A stretch of DNA of 64,000 bases from CBFGTV01 sp965652145 (GCA_965652145.1 CBFGTV010000006.1:1-64000), one strand, 5' to 3'; counted from the first letter of the stretch, positions 44,994-54,146 are shown. The notes: generated from the letters alone by a model not told the origin. Numbers and translations are program-made.

Positions 44994-45156
44994 GGGCGTG
45001 TCTAAAAACCCACTCAAGGGCATCTTTCACCGCTTTTTTGTCCCACCCAGCGTTAACTTTTCCTTGACGTACTCCTGGTATGCCTTCAAAAAAGCGCCTT
45101 GCTTGTATCAAAAATTCAGTAAAATCTCCACCCTTCGGAGTATTCAGCCACAACCT
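44994..45156. repeat. Degenerate repeat or mobile-element remnant beside rpmF
   Basis: About 160 bp of clearly higher GC than its surroundings lie between the fapR promoter and the rpmF terminator. It starts GGGCGTGTCTAAAAACCCAC, like an insertion-sequence end, and has an imperfect palindromic core (AAGGCGC ... GCGTTAAC, centred near 45080). An open frame on the minus strand (ending at 44968) reads through it but is not recognised and lacks a start of its own. Probably a small non-autonomous repeat or decayed element. Confidence 0.4.
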
Positions 45157-45189
45157 AAAAAAAAATAGCAATGATTTCTCATTACTATT
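45157..45189 (-). terminator. Terminator after rpmF
   Basis: 11-bp stem with one G-U pair (45179-45189 with 45164-45174), tetraloop GAAA and a run of nine T on the minus strand. It ends the yceD-rpmF unit 14 bases after the rpmF stop. Confidence 0.92.
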
Positions 45190-45202
45190 TTGTGTGTAAA
45201 AT

Positions 45203-45382
45203 TTATTTTGTTTCCATAACCTCTTTGTTTCTATAATAACCACACTCTCCGCAGACACGGTGAGGCAGCTTGGGCTCATGGCATTGAGGACACTTTACCA
45301 GTCCTACTGCAACATATTTAGAATTTGCAGCTCTTCTCATGTTTCTTTTTGACTTACCCGTTTTACGCTTTGGTACTGCCAT
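45203..45382 (-). CDS. rpmF: 50S ribosomal protein L32
   Basis: 59 residues, translated by eye from the ATG at 45382 (AAGGAGG, 9 bases). It opens MAVPKRKTGKSKRNMRRA and carries two zinc pairs, CPQC and CGEC, so it is the zinc-binding form. It follows yceD by 14 bases, the classical yceD-rpmF pair. A longer open frame on the same strand that overlaps its start is spurious. Confidence 0.97.
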   Translation of the reverse strand: MAVPKRKTGKSKRNMRRAANSKYVAVGLVKCPQCHEPKLPHRVCGECGYYRNKEVMETK

Positions 45383-45396
45383 ATTTTAACACCTCC

Positions 45397-45930
45397 TTAA
45401 TTATCCTTTAACAATTCCTTTAGCTTTGCCAGACGAGGATCAGATACTTCTTCATTTTCCCCATCCTCAATAGCACATTGGCATTGTTCAACATTTAAAT
45501 CTTTACCGCAATGGGCACAAAGACCTTTGCAGTCTTCGGCACAAAGCATTTGAAAGGGAACATTCATTAAAATGCTCTCTTTAATCACTTCCTTCAGATC
45601 AATGGTTTCATTTTGATAGTAGATTAGGTCATCCAGGTCTTGAGCCTCTTCCTCCTCAAAATCCTCCCTAACCAGCTCGGCATTTATCTTTTCGCTGAGT
45701 CGATAAGTAGTTGGCTTAAGGCAACGACTGCAATTCATAATTAACTCAGCCTCAAACCGGCAATTAAGATACATTCTTTCATCGATCACATATAACTTAC
45801 CTGTTACTTCGATGGCCGATGGCAGTTTTATTTGATCTCCATAATAATCAATCGTATCAAGATTGACAGCAAAATTCAAGTCCACCTGACTCTTTTTATC
45901 TCTTTTTAATGCCGCTAAATCAATTTTCAC
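45397..45930 (-). CDS. yceD: YceD/DUF177 family protein
   Basis: About 177 residues from the GTG at 45930 (GAGGTG upstream; an in-frame GTG at 45939 is part of that site). YceD proteins accompany rpmF and have been linked to 23S rRNA handling. The central CSRCLKPT and the C-terminal metal-type cysteine block CAEDCKGLCAHCGKDLNVEQC are present, as in the family. Transcribed from a consensus promoter. Confidence 0.9.
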   Translation of the reverse strand: MKIDLAALKRDKKSQVDLNFAVNLDTIDYYGDQIKLPSAIEVTGKLYVIDERMYLNCRFEAELIMNCSRCLKPTTYRLSEKINAELVREDFEEEEAQDLDDLIYYQNETIDLKEVIKESILMNVPFQMLCAEDCKGLCAHCGKDLNVEQCQCAIEDGENEEVSDPRLAKLKELLKDN

Positions 45931-45961
45931 AGAATTCACCTCTTAACCATCGCTAAAATTG

Positions 45962-45990
45962 ATTATACAAATCCAAAGAGGCTTTGTCAA
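45962..45990 (-). promoter_or_regulatory. Perfect-consensus promoter of yceD-rpmF
   Basis: On the minus strand TTGACA (45990-45985), 17-bp spacer, TATAAT (45967-45962). The start point should fall about 25 bases before the GTG of yceD. Confidence 0.85.
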
Positions 45991-46034
45991 GTATTTTATC
46001 TTGATACCCGGAAGGAAGCCTTTAAACATAAGCA

Positions 46035-46057
46035 GAAGGTAGGGATAACCTACCTTC
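46035..46057 (-). terminator. Hairpin after ackA, weak U-tract
   Basis: 9-bp perfect stem GAAGGTAGG/CCTACCTTC with a 5-base loop, directly after the ackA stop. The T-run on the minus strand is broken (TGCTTATGTTTA), so termination may be partial. Confidence 0.5.
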
Positions 46058-46065
46058 CTTATTTA

Positions 46066-47256
46066 TTATACTAGCTTAACTGTATCTCTAGCAATCATTA
46101 ATTCTTCGTTTGTAGGAATTAATAATACCTTTGTTCTGGAATCATCAGTAGATACGATGGTTTCCTTTCCCCGTTCATTATTTTTCTTAGGATCAATTTT
46201 AATTCCCAGGAATTCCAGTCCGGCACAAATTTCACTGCGGGTATCGGCTGAGTTTTCACCCAGACCTGCTGTAAAGACCACCGCATCTAAACCACCCATT
46301 TCAGCAGCATAGGCACCAATATATTTCTTCACACGCTTGTGGAAAATATCTAAAGCCAATTGTGCCCGTTCATTACCTTCTGCAGCAGCAGCTTCAAGGT
46401 CTCTGAAATCATTGCTTACACCGGAAATTCCCAAAACTCCGGATTTTTTATTCATAATATTGTTTACTTCTGCGGCACTTAGCTTCACTTTTTCCTGTAA
46501 AAAGGTTGTTATGGCAGGATCAATATCTCCGCAGCGAGTTCCCATTACAAGTCCTTCCAATGGTGTAAAGCCCATGGTGGTATCAATGGATTTTCCTCCA
46601 TCAACGGCAGTAACGCTGGCACCATTTCCTAAATGGCAGGTGACCAGTTTAAGGCTTTCCAAAGGCTTGCCCAAAATTTCCGCCGCCCTCATGGCAACGT
46701 ATTTATGGGAGGTGCCGTGGAATCCGAATCTTCTAATTTGATGCTTTTCATAAAGCTCATAGGGTAGTGCATACAGGTAAGAGGATTTGGGCATTGTTTG
46801 ATGGAAGGCTGTGTCAAATACAGCCACCATAGGTACATTGGGCAGAATTTCTTCACATGCAGCAATCCCCATTAGATTTGGAGGATTATGTAATGGGGCT
46901 ATGTCTGAACATTCCTCAAGGGTAGTCTTTACCTCAGGGGTAATTAAAACAGAATCAGCAAATTTTTCGCCGCCGTGCACGACACGATGACCTACAGCGC
47001 CAATTTCGTCCATACTTTTAATGGCACCGTAAACAGGGTCACTGATGGCCTTTAATACAATTTTGATGGCAGCTTTGTGGTTACCCATATTTTCTTCCAC
47101 AAAAAGCTTGTCCTTTCCAATGGCTTCATGCTTTACAAAGCCATCCTCAATCCCGATTCTTTCTGCAATTCCCTTTGCCAGTACTTCTTCATTTTCCATA
47201 TTAATCAGCTGGTACTTTAATGAAGAACTGCCGCAGTTTAAAACCAATACTTTCAT
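46066..47256 (-). CDS. ackA: Acetate kinase
   Basis: 396 residues. Makes ATP from acetyl phosphate, the main energy-yielding step of acetate fermentation. N-terminal LVLNCGSSSLKYQLI, GFHGTSHKYVAMRAAEIL (ADP/acetate site) and TCHLGNGASVTAV identify it. AGGAGG lies 7 bases before the ATG. No pta gene is next to it in this window. It has its own promoter in the gap facing tmcAL. Confidence 0.97.
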   Translation of the reverse strand: MKVLVLNCGSSSLKYQLINMENEEVLAKGIAERIGIEDGFVKHEAIGKDKLFVEENMGNHKAAIKIVLKAISDPVYGAIKSMDEIGAVGHRVVHGGEKFADSVLITPEVKTTLEECSDIAPLHNPPNLMGIAACEEILPNVPMVAVFDTAFHQTMPKSSYLYALPYELYEKHQIRRFGFHGTSHKYVAMRAAEILGKPLESLKLVTCHLGNGASVTAVDGGKSIDTTMGFTPLEGLVMGTRCGDIDPAITTFLQEKVKLSAAEVNNIMNKKSGVLGISGVSNDFRDLEAAAAEGNERAQLALDIFHKRVKKYIGAYAAEMGGLDAVVFTAGLGENSADTRSEICAGLEFLGIKIDPKKNNERGKETIVSTDDSRTKVLLIPTNEELMIARDTVKLV

Positions 47257-47331
47257 TTCTTGACCTCCTATTTAATTTATATTGTACAATGCTAGAAAAA
47301 TAATTGGTCCTTGATGTATTCCAACATATCA

Positions 47332-47360
47332 ATCATAATAAATTTTCAGACATATTTCAA
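47332..47360 (-). promoter_or_regulatory. Sigma-A-type promoter of ackA
   Basis: On the minus strand TTGAAA (47360-47355), 17-bp spacer and TATGAT (47337-47332), giving a leader of about 70 bases. The 10-bp palindrome ATTGTACAAT (47281-47290) lies in that leader. Confidence 0.6.
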
Positions 47361-47513
47361 GTTTTTTCACGTCTTTTGTATACAATTTATTATTGAAAAT
47401 ATGAATATATATGTATTGTTTTTCATCATAATTATTGCCATAATGCTACGTTTTTCTTCAAATAATATAGTATAATGGAATCAAATCTAAAAAAACAGGA
47501 GTAAAGAATCCAT

Positions 47514-48779
47514 ATGAAGGTATTAGGTCTAATAACAGAATACAACCCCTTTCATAACGGTCATTTATATCATTTGCAGGAATCCCTTGCCCGTACCGGA
47601 GCTTCCCATTCGGTGGCAGTAATGAGCGGAAATTTTCTTCAGAGGGGTGAACCAGCCCTGCTTCATAAATGGGCACGGGCTAAAATGGCTGTACTGGCGG
47701 GGGTTGATTTAGTCATAGAATTGCCCACCGCCTACGCCTGTGCTACAGCAGAACTATTTGCCTTTGGTGCCGTAAAGCTGCTAGATTCCCTCGGTATTGT
47801 AGATACCTTGTGCTTCGGCAGTGAGGCCGGCAACCTCAAGGAGCTTCAGCTTCTGGCAAAGATCTTGGTCAGATCGCCCCTTGAATTGGAGGAAAAAATT
47901 CAGGCTGGCCTGAAGGCAGGCCTTTCCTATCCTGCTGCCCGGGGGCAAGGCCTGATTGCCTACCTGAACCAAATAGACAGCTTAAATCAAGAAGAAGTAA
48001 ATAAATTAAAGCGTCTTATCCAGAGTCCCAATAACATTCTTTCCATCGAATATTTAAAGGCCCTTTATAGTATTAAGAGCAAAATAATTCCTGAAACGAT
48101 TCTTAGAAAAAAGGCCCCTTACCACGGAACCCGCATTGAGGCGGGAATCGTCAGTGCCACTGCCATACGAGAGCACCTAAAGGCAGGAAAACCCCTACTA
48201 GCCCTGAAGGATACGGTTCCGGCCACTAGCCTTGAGGTTCTGGAGGAGGCCTTTCATTTGGGCCATGGACCTATTTTTACCGGCCATTTTGATCAGGTGA
48301 TTCTTGCTTTGTTACGCCGATCCTCTGGAGATGAGCTAAGGGAGGTTTTTGATGTTAAGGAGGGACTGGAAAATAGAATTTTACAGAGAGCCCTTCATCA
48401 TACCACCTTGGAAGGTCTGTTATTTGCAACAAAAAGCAAACGGTATCCCCTGACGAGGCTTCAACGGATTCTATTCCACTATCTGCTGGGAATAAAGACC
48501 GGGGATATCACCTCATTTCAAGCCATGGGCGGGCCTCAGTATGCAAGAATTCTAGCCTTTAACAATAAAGGCCGCCAATTGATCAAGACTGCCAGGCTTA
48601 AGGCCAGTATTCCACTGATCAATAAAATCAATCAATTCAAGGCAGAAAATGAAGAAGCTGCTAAAATGCTCTCATTAGATATTCGTGCCGCCGACCTATA
48701 TCGTCTTGCCATGGCCAATACCCCTCTGGGAGCACAGCCCATGGAGTACATTCTTAGCCCCCATTATATTCCAATCTAA
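47514..48779 (+). CDS. tmcAL: tRNA(Met) cytidine acetate ligase TmcAL (YlbM)
   Basis: 421 residues. Acetylates the wobble cytidine of elongator tRNA(Met) using acetate and ATP. The nucleotidyltransferase opening KVLGLITEYNPFHNGHLYHL carries the HxGH-type motif, followed by SGNFLQRGEPALLHKWARAKMA. AGGAG lies about 11 bases before the ATG. Its neighbour across the divergent gap is ackA, another acetate enzyme. Confidence 0.93.
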   Translation: MKVLGLITEYNPFHNGHLYHLQESLARTGASHSVAVMSGNFLQRGEPALLHKWARAKMAVLAGVDLVIELPTAYACATAELFAFGAVKLLDSLGIVDTLCFGSEAGNLKELQLLAKILVRSPLELEEKIQAGLKAGLSYPAARGQGLIAYLNQIDSLNQEEVNKLKRLIQSPNNILSIEYLKALYSIKSKIIPETILRKKAPYHGTRIEAGIVSATAIREHLKAGKPLLALKDTVPATSLEVLEEAFHLGHGPIFTGHFDQVILALLRRSSGDELREVFDVKEGLENRILQRALHHTTLEGLLFATKSKRYPLTRLQRILFHYLLGIKTGDITSFQAMGGPQYARILAFNNKGRQLIKTARLKASIPLINKINQFKAENEEAAKMLSLDIRAADLYRLAMANTPLGAQPMEYILSPHYIPI

Positions 48780-48798
48780 ACTTATTCATATCTGATTC

Positions 48799-48839
48799 GG
48801 GAAGGCAATATATATTTATAGGGCCTTCCTTTCTTTTTT
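48799..48839 (+). terminator. Terminator after tmcAL
   Basis: GGAAGGC (48800-48806) pairs with GCCTTCC (48823-48829) around a 16-base loop and is followed by TTTCTTTTTT. It separates tmcAL from ylbJ. Confidence 0.75.
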
Positions 48840-48887
48840 GAAAGCAAGGCCTAAGTAGTAATTGATTTCATTGGGGGAATACATATT

Positions 48888-50186
48888 ATGTATATCTATT
48901 TATTCTGGGGAATTTTACTAATCTTTCTTACACTTATTTTCTCTGACAAAGGTTATCGTACCAAGCTAAAATATTATTTTAATACCTATCTTTTGATTCT
49001 CGTAGTTCTTTTTTTTGTTGTTTCCATTGTGGTTTTTCCCCAGGACTCAGTTGCTGCAGCCTATGACGGCCTGGTCATCTGGTTTACCGTTACGCTCCCC
49101 TCTTTGCTGCCCTTTTTTATAGGCGCAGAGCTATTAATCGGCTTAGGGGTTGTAAAATTTATTGGGATGTTATTGGAGCCAATGATGAGGCCATTATTCA
49201 ATGTTCCTGGTGAAGGCTCCTTTGCTTATACCATGAGCATCACCTCGGGATATCCCGTCGGAGCAAAAATTGTTACACGCCTGAGAAACGACGGACAGCT
49301 CTCTAGATTAGAAGCCCAACGGCTGATTTCCTTCTCAAGCACCTCAGGGCCTCTTTTTTTAATGGGAGCCGTAGGAATTGGTATGTTTCAATCTGCCGAA
49401 GTAGGTTACTTCATTGCCATTATCCATTACCTCGCTTCCATTTTGGTAGGCATTTTATTTCGCTTTTATGGAAGGAACCAGGAAAAATCACAACAATATC
49501 ATTTTATCAAACAAGACCATACCATCAAAAAAGCCCTTGATCACCTGATTAAAAGTCGAAGGACTGCCCCTGCCTTTGGAATTCTTCTGGGGGATGCGGT
49601 GAGGGAAGCCTTTAACACAATGCTGATGGTTGGTGGCTTTATTATTTTATTTTCAGTCATTACCAATGTATTAGCCCTGATGGGAGTAAGTGACTTTATT
49701 GCCTATTTGCTGAGCCCCTTAGGGGTCAATTCTAATTTAATTAAGGCAGTTTTTTCAGGTATCTTTGAAATTACCAATGGATGTCAAATTGTTTCTCAGG
49801 TAGGTGAGGTCGGTCTATCGACGAAAATGGCCGCTGCATCCTTTTTAATCGCCTGGAGCGGCTTTTCAATCCATGCCCAGGCCATCAGCATTATCACTAC
49901 CTCTGATATCAAAATCGGCCTCTATCTTATGGCAAAGCTACTGCATGGCATTTTAGCCTTTTTAATGGTCTACTTGATCTATCCCTTTGTCTCTGGATGG
50001 ATTCGTTTCACCAGCCCAGCTTCTACCACCAATCAGATTAACTATGTTAATCAAATTTCCTCCAATTTAAAACTATCAATGGAGCTTTTTATGCTGGTTA
50101 TCCTTGCTTTATTCTTTTTCTCTCTGTTTGCCTCTCTCCTTTTGACGATATCAGAAAAGTTCAGAAGGGGCTCAAGCCGAAGGTAA
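48888..50186 (+). CDS. ylbJ: Sporulation integral membrane protein YlbJ
   Basis: 432 residues with at least eight hydrophobic helices. The nucleoside-transporter-like gate repeats include WFTVTLPSLLPFFIGAELLI, SGYPVGAKIVTRLRNDGQLS and SFSSTSGPLFLMGAVGIGMF. YlbJ is needed for spore formation in B. subtilis, so its presence hints that this organism forms spores. GGGGGAA lies 8 bases before the ATG. The next gene, on the opposite strand, ends convergently. Confidence 0.9.
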   Translation: MYIYLFWGILLIFLTLIFSDKGYRTKLKYYFNTYLLILVVLFFVVSIVVFPQDSVAAAYDGLVIWFTVTLPSLLPFFIGAELLIGLGVVKFIGMLLEPMMRPLFNVPGEGSFAYTMSITSGYPVGAKIVTRLRNDGQLSRLEAQRLISFSSTSGPLFLMGAVGIGMFQSAEVGYFIAIIHYLASILVGILFRFYGRNQEKSQQYHFIKQDHTIKKALDHLIKSRRTAPAFGILLGDAVREAFNTMLMVGGFIILFSVITNVLALMGVSDFIAYLLSPLGVNSNLIKAVFSGIFEITNGCQIVSQVGEVGLSTKMAAASFLIAWSGFSIHAQAISIITTSDIKIGLYLMAKLLHGILAFLMVYLIYPFVSGWIRFTSPASTTNQINYVNQISSNLKLSMELFMLVILALFFFSLFASLLLTISEKFRRGSSRR

Positions 50187-50305
50187 TCAATAATAAGACA
50201 AGAAAAAACCCCTAACTTCATGGTTTCTGCAAATAGGCAGCATCGCTGGGCCCTACAGGCCGCAGGCTGTCCTTTCTTGCTCCTTGAATCCAGGGGACGG
50301 TATAG

Positions 50306-50333
50306 GGTTGAGATTTCCTCAACCAGTTTTTTT
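50306..50333 (+). terminator. Terminator after ylbJ
   Basis: GGTTGAG/CTCAACC stem (50306-50312 with 50318-50324) with a 5-base loop and a run of seven T. The preceding 100 bases (50200-50300) are unusually GC-rich and carry no gene. Confidence 0.8.
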
Positions 50334-50338
50334 AAGTT

Positions 50339-50785
50339 TTATTTCATTCCTTTAATTTCGTTTCTATTTTCCTGTATGGTCTCGATTAATTTGATAAAGG
50401 AATTTTCAGCCTGTCCCAGCAGTTCATCCACGTAATCTCTAGCTCCGATTCTAAGCTCCTTGGCATTCATTTGGGCCTGGGATATAATTTCACCGGCTTG
50501 CTGTCTGGCTGCCCTTGTAATTTCATTTTCATCCACCATTTCCATGATATGCTTGTTGGCTTCTTCTAAAATGACATCGGCCTCCTGCTGAGCTTCCACC
50601 AAAATACGCTGTCTTTCCTCTTTTATCCATTGGGCTTGCTTAATTTCATCAGGTAATTGGATTCTGATTTCTTTAATTAGTTCTAAGATTTCACTTTTAT
50701 CCACCAGCACCTTATGGGCAAAAGGAATAGAGGAACCGCTTTCAATAATATCCTCTAATTCTTCCAATAGCTTTAATACCTTCAT
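50339..50785 (-). CDS. Coiled-coil protein of ATPase-subunit-like type
   Basis: 148 residues from the ATG at 50785 (GGGGGATA upstream). Almost entirely charged helix; the middle (QRILVEAQQEADVILEEANKHIMEM) resembles the stalk helices of F-type b or V-type E/G/H subunits. Such proteins are common next to coaD in Clostridia but their function is unknown. It lacks a membrane segment. It starts 23 bases after the coaD stop. Confidence 0.75.
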   Translation of the reverse strand: MKVLKLLEELEDIIESGSSIPFAHKVLVDKSEILELIKEIRIQLPDEIKQAQWIKEERQRILVEAQQEADVILEEANKHIMEMVDENEITRAARQQAGEIISQAQMNAKELRIGARDYVDELLGQAENSFIKLIETIQENRNEIKGMK

Positions 50786-50807
50786 CAAATATCCCCCTTA
50801 CTCAACC

Positions 50808-51281
50808 TTAAATTTTACTCAATATGGCCTTTTTAATTGGTTCCGGGATTAACCCCTCAATGCATCCGCCAAAGGATGCCACTTCCTTAACTAAGCTGGA
50901 GCTTAAATAAGAATATTTGCTGCTGGTCATTAAAAAGACCGTCTCAACATCGGGGGCCAATTTTCGATTCATTAGGGCCATTTGAAATTCATATTCAAAA
51001 TCTGATACCGCCCGCAGCCCCTTAATAATGACGTTGGCCTTCTTTAACTTTACATAATCCACCAATAGACCTGAAAAGCAATCTACCCTTACATTCGGAA
51101 AGGAGTGTATGACCTCCTGGATCAACTGAACCCGTTCATCCAGGGTAAACATGCCCTTTTTATTTGGATTTTTGAGTACAGCAACAATTACCTCATCGCA
51201 TATCTGGGAAGCCCGTTCAATGATGTCCATGTGTCCATTGGTAATTGGGTCAAAGCTTCCCGGATAAATTCCTACTTTCAT
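50808..51281 (-). CDS. coaD: Phosphopantetheine adenylyltransferase CoaD
   Basis: 157 residues. Fourth step of coenzyme A synthesis. Signature GIYPGSFDPITNGHMDII with the HxGH-like TNGH, the loop YVKLKKANVIIKGLRAVSDFEYEFQMA and the ISSTxxR-like end SSKYSYLSSSLVKEVASFGG are complete. The ATG overlaps the rsmD stop (ATGA), coupling the two genes. Confidence 0.97.
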   Translation of the reverse strand: MKVGIYPGSFDPITNGHMDIIERASQICDEVIVAVLKNPNKKGMFTLDERVQLIQEVIHSFPNVRVDCFSGLLVDYVKLKKANVIIKGLRAVSDFEYEFQMALMNRKLAPDVETVFLMTSSKYSYLSSSLVKEVASFGGCIEGLIPEPIKKAILSKI

Positions 51282-51841
51282 AAAAGATCCTCCCTCATCT
51301 GGTAAAAGGAAATACTGGTATTGCCATAATCCTTTTTACGTACCTTTACTAGTTCATTGATTTCATCTGGAATGTTTTCTTCCTTTCCATGCTCTACCAC
51401 CAGGATTCCTTCTTTATGTAACAGTCCCCCGGATATAGCCGCCCTTATTACAGGTTCAAGAAACCCCTTACCATAGGGAGGGTCCATCAATATAATATGG
51501 GCCTTCACCCTTTGACTAGACAGTCGATTAATGCCACCAAAAACATCATCCTGTAAAATCTCGGCCATCTGGTTCAGTCGTGTTTTTTCAAGATTGAATC
51601 GAATGATATCAATACTTTTCTTGCTTTGGTCGATAAAATAGGCTTTTTGTGCGCCCCTGGAGAGGGCCTCTATTCCTAAATTGCCTGTGCCGGAAAACAG
51701 ATCCACCACGATTCCATCCACCAGATGACTTTGAATGATATTAAAAACCGATTCCTTTACTCGATCTGAGGTAGGGCGAATATTCATATCGTCAGGGGAC
51801 TTCAGCCTATGCCCCCTTGCCTTACCAGCAATCACCCTCAT
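51278..51841 (-). CDS. rsmD: 16S rRNA (guanine966-N2)-methyltransferase RsmD
   Basis: 187 residues from the ATG at 51841 (GAAGG, 7 bases). Opening MRVIAGKARGHRLKSP, SAM-binding VVDLFSGTGNLGIEALSRGA and the catalytic LMDPPYG box identify it. Modifies 16S rRNA G966. The rsmD-coaD pair is common in bacteria. Confidence 0.96.
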   Translation of the reverse strand: MRVIAGKARGHRLKSPDDMNIRPTSDRVKESVFNIIQSHLVDGIVVDLFSGTGNLGIEALSRGAQKAYFIDQSKKSIDIIRFNLEKTRLNQMAEILQDDVFGGINRLSSQRVKAHIILMDPPYGKGFLEPVIRAAISGGLLHKEGILVVEHGKEENIPDEINELVKVRKKDYGNTSISFYQMREDLL

Positions 51842-51973
51842 CTTATCGCCTTCTTCCCATATCATTATTCTAACACAGTGATTATTTTCTCACAAAATAT
51901 TTTTGTTATTTCGACGGTAATAGGTATTTTGTTTTATTTTACCCCAATAATTGATTTTAACCAGCTTTTTCTT

Positions 51974-54037
51974 TTAGCTCATCGAAATTTCCTCCAGCAG
52001 CCCTTCATATTTTTCTTGGATTTTTTTTCTTAATGCTGGATAAGACGCTAGTTCTAAGGATGGGTCCTCCTTCATCAAGTTCTGAAGCTGCTGCTCTGCT
52101 TGTTTTAATATACGCATATGTCTAAAAATATTGGCAATCTTAAATTCCGGTAATCCATGCTGCCTCGTTCCAAAAAACTCCCCAGGCCCCCTCAAGGATA
52201 AGTCCTTTTCTGATATGACAAAGCCATCATTGGACTCAACCATAATTGACATTCTTTCCTTGGCCACCTTGGTTCGGCTTTGATGAATTAAAAGACAATA
52301 AGATTGATAGGCCCCACGGCCTACCCTTCCCCGGAGCTGGTGAAGCTGAGCCAGTCCGAAACGCTCGGCGTTTTCGATCAGCATAACCGAGGCATTGGGT
52401 ACATTAACCCCCACCTCAATGACGGTGGTTGATACCAGCACATGAATTTCCCCCGCCTTAAACTGGCCCATAACAATTTCCTTTTCCTGGGATGTCATTT
52501 TTCCATGGAGCAGCCCCACTCGATAGTCAGTAAAAACTTCTTTAGCCAGCCTTTCAGCAATCTCTACGGCTGATTCAGCCTCTATTTTCTCCGACTCCTC
52601 TACCAAAGGGCACACCACATAGGCCTGTCTGCCTTTTTGGAGCTGCTCTTTGACAAAATCGTAGGCTTCATGCTTTTTTTCACTGCTTATTTTAGTGGTT
52701 TTAATGGGTTTTCTTCCGGGGGGCATTTGATCTATGATTGAAATGTCCAAATCACCATAAAGAATCAGGGCCAGGGTCCTGGGAATCGGTGTAGCAGTCA
52801 TAACCATGACATGTGGGTTTCTTCCCTTGCCGGCCAGTATTGCCCGCTGCCTTACGCCAAATCGGTGCTGCTCGTCGGTAATGGCCAGGGCCAGGCTGTG
52901 AAAATCAACCCCCTGCTGTATAATGGCATGGGTTCCTACGACTACATCGATTTCCCCTTCTGCAATGGCCTTAAGGAGTTCTCTTTTTGCCTTGGGCTTC
53001 AAGCTCCCCACCAACAGCCCTATTTTAACCCCAAGGGGTGCTAAAACCTCTGTTAATGAATCAAAATGCTGTTCGGCTAAAATCTCTGTCGGTGCCATCA
53101 TAACCCCCTGATACCCGTTAAGCACAGCCATATACAGGGCTAAAAGGGCCACAATGGTTTTTCCTGAACCTACATCTCCCTGTACCAATCGATTCATGGG
53201 AATTTCTTTTTTTAAGTCATCTATGATTTCATCAAGGGCCCGCTCCTGGGCCTGGGTCAGCTGAAAGGGCAGCGACTTTATTAACTGCTCCAGTGCATCA
53301 GGCTTTACCATAGCATACCCCATTTTCGAGCAGGCATAGGTTTTTTTAGCCCTTAGCAAAGCTAAACGGAGCAAAAAAAACTCATCGAAAACCAAACGAT
53401 ATTTAGCAATCTTTAAGGCCCTTTCAGAATCGGGAAAATGGATATTCTTTAAGGCAAAGTCTAAATTACAGAGCCGATTTTCCCTTAACAATACCTCAGG
53501 CAAATAATCTTCAACCGCTTCTATATGGGGCATCAGGGTTTTCTGAAGATTGATCAATTGAGTTTGTTTCAGCCCCTCTGTACTGGGATAAATAGGGGAA
53601 ATAAGCCCTTGGGGCTCCTGGGAGCCCTCCGAAATCAGATCAAAATTTGGATTGACCATTTCAAGATCCTGGGCCCCCCGTTTAACCTCTCCACTAACCA
53701 AAAGTGTCATGCCAGATTTCAGCTTTGTTTTGAGATAAGGCATATTAAAAAAGGTGAGGAAAATTCTTCCTGTTTCATCCCTCAATATAAATTGTATTAT
53801 GGAGGTTCTGCTTCTACCTTTTTTTAACCTTGCTGCCCCCACCAGCTCACCTCGAATACTCACCCTTTCACCAGGCACCAGCTGATTCATTTTTTTAATT
53901 TTTCTTCGATCCTCATAGTCCCGGGGAAAATGATAGAGCAGGTCTTCAATTTTTTGAATCCCCAGGCGCTGTAGCTTTTGGGCTGTTTTAGGCCCTACTC
54001 CCTGTAAAAGCTGTATGTGCTGAGATAAAAAATTCAT
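51974..54037 (-). CDS. recG: ATP-dependent DNA helicase RecG
   Basis: 687 residues from the ATG at 54037 (AGGAG upstream). Branch-migration helicase of recombination and fork repair. N-terminal wedge/OB domain (about residues 60-150); Walker A MNRLVQGDVGSGKTIVALLA, motif II ITDEQHRFG, motif VI QLRGRVGRG. It follows the YloV gene with a hairpin between. Confidence 0.97.
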   Translation of the reverse strand: MNFLSQHIQLLQGVGPKTAQKLQRLGIQKIEDLLYHFPRDYEDRRKIKKMNQLVPGERVSIRGELVGAARLKKGRSRTSIIQFILRDETGRIFLTFFNMPYLKTKLKSGMTLLVSGEVKRGAQDLEMVNPNFDLISEGSQEPQGLISPIYPSTEGLKQTQLINLQKTLMPHIEAVEDYLPEVLLRENRLCNLDFALKNIHFPDSERALKIAKYRLVFDEFFLLRLALLRAKKTYACSKMGYAMVKPDALEQLIKSLPFQLTQAQERALDEIIDDLKKEIPMNRLVQGDVGSGKTIVALLALYMAVLNGYQGVMMAPTEILAEQHFDSLTEVLAPLGVKIGLLVGSLKPKAKRELLKAIAEGEIDVVVGTHAIIQQGVDFHSLALAITDEQHRFGVRQRAILAGKGRNPHVMVMTATPIPRTLALILYGDLDISIIDQMPPGRKPIKTTKISSEKKHEAYDFVKEQLQKGRQAYVVCPLVEESEKIEAESAVEIAERLAKEVFTDYRVGLLHGKMTSQEKEIVMGQFKAGEIHVLVSTTVIEVGVNVPNASVMLIENAERFGLAQLHQLRGRVGRGAYQSYCLLIHQSRTKVAKERMSIMVESNDGFVISEKDLSLRGPGEFFGTRQHGLPEFKIANIFRHMRILKQAEQQLQNLMKEDPSLELASYPALRKKIQEKYEGLLEEISMS

Positions 54038-54101
54038 CCTTCTCACTCCTAAAGCCATTCCTTAACAGGCCTTTTTCCAATATTGATCCACAAAAGAAAC
54101 A

Positions 54102-54138
54102 GTACTGCCCTGCCAGGTTTGAATCAGCAAAACAGTAC
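54102..54138 (-). terminator. Weak hairpin between yloV and recG
   Basis: GTACTG (54102-54107) pairs with CAGTAC (54133-54138), possibly extended by a second short pairing inside. A T-rich tail follows on the minus strand. It may attenuate reading into recG. Confidence 0.4.
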
Positions 54139-54146
54139 GTTTATTT

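Noticed and set aside
44968..45279. 103-codon frame on the minus strand as an intact gene
   Set aside because: Its first part overlaps rpmF and the rpmF terminator in another frame; only the later part is unusual and is reported as a repeat remnant.
47458..47676. 72-codon frame on the minus strand in the ackA-tmcAL gap
   Set aside because: It lies mostly antisense to the start of tmcAL and has no binding site.
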